Source: Neorhizobium galegae (GTDB lineage: Bacteria; Pseudomonadota; Alphaproteobacteria; Rhizobiales; Rhizobiaceae). Taken from it: a stretch of DNA of 64,000 nt. The stretch's first letter is position 1. Each line of letters starts with the position of its first letter. Shown piece after piece: positions 62,109 through 64,000 of the stretch. The notes under the pieces were generated by a model. The model saw nothing but the letters and a program-made list of their open reading frames with translations, was not told the origin of the DNA and searched no databases. The stretch lies in contig NZ_JAGIPG010000001.1 of assembly GCF_017877055.1 (NCBI RefSeq), forward strand, positions 992,001 to 1,056,000. Reading direction: 5' to 3'. Position numbers and translations under genes: made by a program.

Positions 62109-64000
62109 TCAACAGGTGTTTTGCGAGGTTTCGTTTTTTTTCGGGAGATGACCCACTTCCTCCGCCAGCGCCGAGCGGTTGCCGGCCTGCCAGTCCGTTG
62201 CGAAGGCGATGAAGTCGTTGGCAGGCATCGGCTTTGCGAAGACGTAGCCCTGCAGCGTCTGACAGCCGAGGCTGCGCAGGATGTCCACATGCGCGGTGGT
62301 CTCCACGCCTTCGGCGACGATCTCGATGCCCTGGGAGCGGCCGATCTCGATGATCGAGGCGACCAGACGGCGCTGCGAGCCGGCGGCTTCGAGCGGTGCG
62401 ATCAGCTTGCGGTCGATCTTCAGCCGCTTGGGCCCGAGTTCGAGAAGGCTGACGATCGAGGCGTGGCCGGTGCCGAAGTCGTCGATCTCGATATCGATTC
62501 CGAGCGCCTTCAGGTCGAGAATTGCGGATCTCAACTCCTTGTCCTGATCTTCGAAGGAGATCGATTCGAGAAGTTCGAACGACAGGGTTCCGGGCGCAAT
62601 CGGCAGTTCGGCCAGCCGCTTGAACAGCCTTTCGTCCTTCAGGCGCTGCGCCGAGATGTTGACGGAGAGATGCGGGATATCGAGCCCGAGCGCGCTCCAT
62701 CTCACCGACTGGAAGAGCGCCTTTTCGAGAATGATGGCATCGATATCGGCCGCCCGGTGCAGGCTCTCGGCGATCGCCAGGAAGCTGTCCGGCGCCAGCA
62801 GGCCGCGGTTGGGATGCTGCCAGCGGGCCAGCGCCTCGACACCGACGATGGCGAGCGAATGCGCATCGAACTGGGGCTGGAAGAACGGGATGATCTGGTC
62901 GCCTTCGAGCGCGCTCAGGAACTCGTCGGACATGCGCTTGCGCAGCACGGCTGCGGAGCGAAGCTCCTTGGAGAACACCTCGACGCGGTTGCGGCCGCGT
63001 TTCTTGGCCTCATAGAGCGCGATGTCGGCGTTGATCAGCAATTGGCTCAATTCCTCGCCGGTATCGCTCTGACAGGCGATGCCGGCGCTGCAGCCGATGC
63101 GGCATTCGTGTCCGCCGATATCGATGGGGCGGGCAAGGGTGTTGACGATCGACTGGGCTAGATATTCTGCCCGACGCTGCGGTTCCGCCCCCCCGGTCAC
63201 GACAACGAATTCGTCACCGCCGATGCGCGAGGCGAACTCGTCGTGGTCGATCAGATCGAGCAGGCGGGACGTGGCGGCCTTCAACACGGCATCGCCCGCA
63301 GCGTGGCCGAGCGTGTCGTTGACTTCCTTGAAGCGGTCGAGATCGATGTGGATGAATGCCAGCCGGTGATCGGCAGCCTGGCTCTTTCCGGTGGTCATGA
63401 ACTGGTCGAGGAAGCGCCGGTTCGGCAGGCCCGTCAAGGCGTCGTGCAGCGATTGGTATTCGAGCGTGCGCCTTGCGGCACGCAATTCGTCGTTCTGCAA
63501 CTCGGCCTGCGTCTGTGCCAGCTGCAGTTCGGAATGGAGTGTGACGTCCCGGGTGACGTCCCAATTGGCGCCGACCATGCGCTTGACGCCGCTCGCGGTC
63601 CGGTAGGTGGCGCCGTGCGCGCGGATATGGCGGATTTCGCCGCTACCCGACACGACCCGGAACTCGGTGCGGTAGCTCGTCTCTTCCTTGAGTGCCTTGC
63701 GGAAATACGTCTCGGCAGCTTGCAAGTCGTCGGGATGCAGCGCATTGCGCCAGTCCGCATATTCCAGGATGGCCCGGTCCGGCGACGCATCGTAGAGTTC
63801 GCGCATGCGCCGGTCCCAGATCAGCGTATCGGTCGAAGGTTCATATTCCCAGACGCCGACGCCCGAGGCCTGGAGCGCCAGTTCGAGGCGCTGGGACAGC
63901 GTTTCCAGCTGTTCCTCGCGTTGTTGCAAGGTAAGGATATTGCCGTGGCGCTGCTTCATCAGCAGCCCTGCCCAGATGAGCGGGGCGGCAATGCAGAAGG
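62109..64000 (-). CDS. Membrane-bound PAS-GGDEF-EAL c-di-GMP protein, N-terminus missing
   Basis: The reading frame is open to the right window edge. It begins within a transmembrane segment (CIAAPLIWAGLL), followed by a PAS domain (LALQASGVGVWEYEPSTD), a GGDEF domain with RIGGDEFVVV, and an EAL domain (GVEALARW, IDDFGTGHASI, EGVETTAHVDI). Both catalytic motifs look intact, so it may make or break down cyclic di-GMP depending on its input. Visible length about 630 residues. It is convergent or tandem with nothing related. Confidence 0.92.
   Translation of the reverse strand, partial: FCIAAPLIWAGLLMKQRHGNILTLQQREEQLETLSQRLELALQASGVGVWEYEPSTDTLIWDRRMRELYDASPDRAILEYADWRNALHPDDLQAAETYFRKALKEETSYRTEFRVVSGSGEIRHIRAHGATYRTASGVKRMVGANWDVTRDVTLHSELQLAQTQAELQNDELRAARRTLEYQSLHDALTGLPNRRFLDQFMTTGKSQAADHRLAFIHIDLDRFKEVNDTLGHAAGDAVLKAATSRLLDLIDHDEFASRIGGDEFVVVTGGAEPQRRAEYLAQSIVNTLARPIDIGGHECRIGCSAGIACQSDTGEELSQLLINADIALYEAKKRGRNRVEVFSKELRSAAVLRKRMSDEFLSALEGDQIIPFFQPQFDAHSLAIVGVEALARWQHPNRGLLAPDSFLAIAESLHRAADIDAIILEKALFQSVRWSALGLDIPHLSVNISAQRLKDERLFKRLAELPIAPGTLSFELLESISFEDQDKELRSAILDLKALGIDIEIDDFGTGHASIVSLLELGPKRLKIDRKLIAPLEAAGSQRRLVASIIEIGRSQGIEIVAEGVETTAHVDILRSLGCQTLQGYVFAKPMPANDFIAFATDWQAGNRSALAEEVGHLPKKNETSQNTC

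Overview
The window is chromosomal DNA of an alphaproteobacterium of the family Rhizobiaceae (Rhizobium / Neorhizobium / Agrobacterium / Ensifer group). The evidence is the gene content: a BacA/SbmA peptide transporter, a choXWV choline importer, a fused trpE(G) preceded by a trpL attenuator, a short PutA with a divergent Lrp-type PutR, a NolR-like ArsR regulator, a ShmR-type haem receptor, HWE-kinase signalling, and mosaic palindromic intergenic repeats of the rhizobial type. The DNA is GC-rich with short intergenic gaps. No tRNA, rRNA, CRISPR array, insertion sequence or prophage was seen. The species cannot be fixed from the window.

Layout. 1-10 kb: end of a luciferase-like flavin monooxygenase, type I methionine aminopeptidase, a small rhizobial protein, an MFS exporter, bacA, a secreted NodB-like deacetylase, a YfgM-like TPR protein with der (GTPase for ribosome assembly), and a GT4 glycosyltransferase. 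10-21 kb: OsmC, a secreted protein of unknown function, a kdgK-like sugar kinase divergent from a GH13 alpha-glucosidase, an ArsR-SRPBCC pair with a GFA protein, a decapitated AraC gene, adenine deaminase, a PLP ammonia-lyase divergent from an AsnC regulator, and a LivK-type binding protein. 21-33 kb: a MarR/OhrR regulator divergent from an alpha/beta hydrolase, an SDR gene divergent from an AraC regulator, an omega-amino acid transaminase, an HWE histidine kinase with a stand-alone receiver, a NolR-like regulator, a HugZ-type protein, and choXWV. 33-48 kb: thymidine kinase, pseudoazurin, an O-methyltransferase-like protein, an unrecognised helical protein with a DUF2333 protein, a LuxR solo with a PAS protein, putR/putA, a haem receptor, and formate-THF ligase. 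48-64 kb: a frameshifted TetR gene and its likely target, an extensin-like protein, the trp attenuator with trpE(G), a GNAT enzyme, a higBA toxin-antitoxin pair, a LysR/MFS pair, a CDF metal exporter with queF, a DUF2076 protein, HupE, a ClpP paralogue, a MerR regulator fused to an ATPase-like domain, and a membrane GGDEF-EAL protein cut by the window edge.

Most of the window is housekeeping and nutrient metabolism. Many genes come as a regulator plus its target, and several intergenic gaps contain readable operators: repeated TTATCGCGATAA-like sites (MarR), paired TCAACC-N4-GGTTGA dyads (ArsR), paired GGTATC-N7-GATAC dyads (higBA), a 16-bp TetR palindrome, an FNR/FixK box before pseudoazurin, an iron-responsive box before the haem receptor, and a RutR-like box before the transaminase. 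The most unusual items are the MerR-ATPase fusion, the dense MarR operator array, the frameshifted TetR gene beside an intact operator, and the clearly readable trpL attenuator. I did not find a convincing new multi-gene system.
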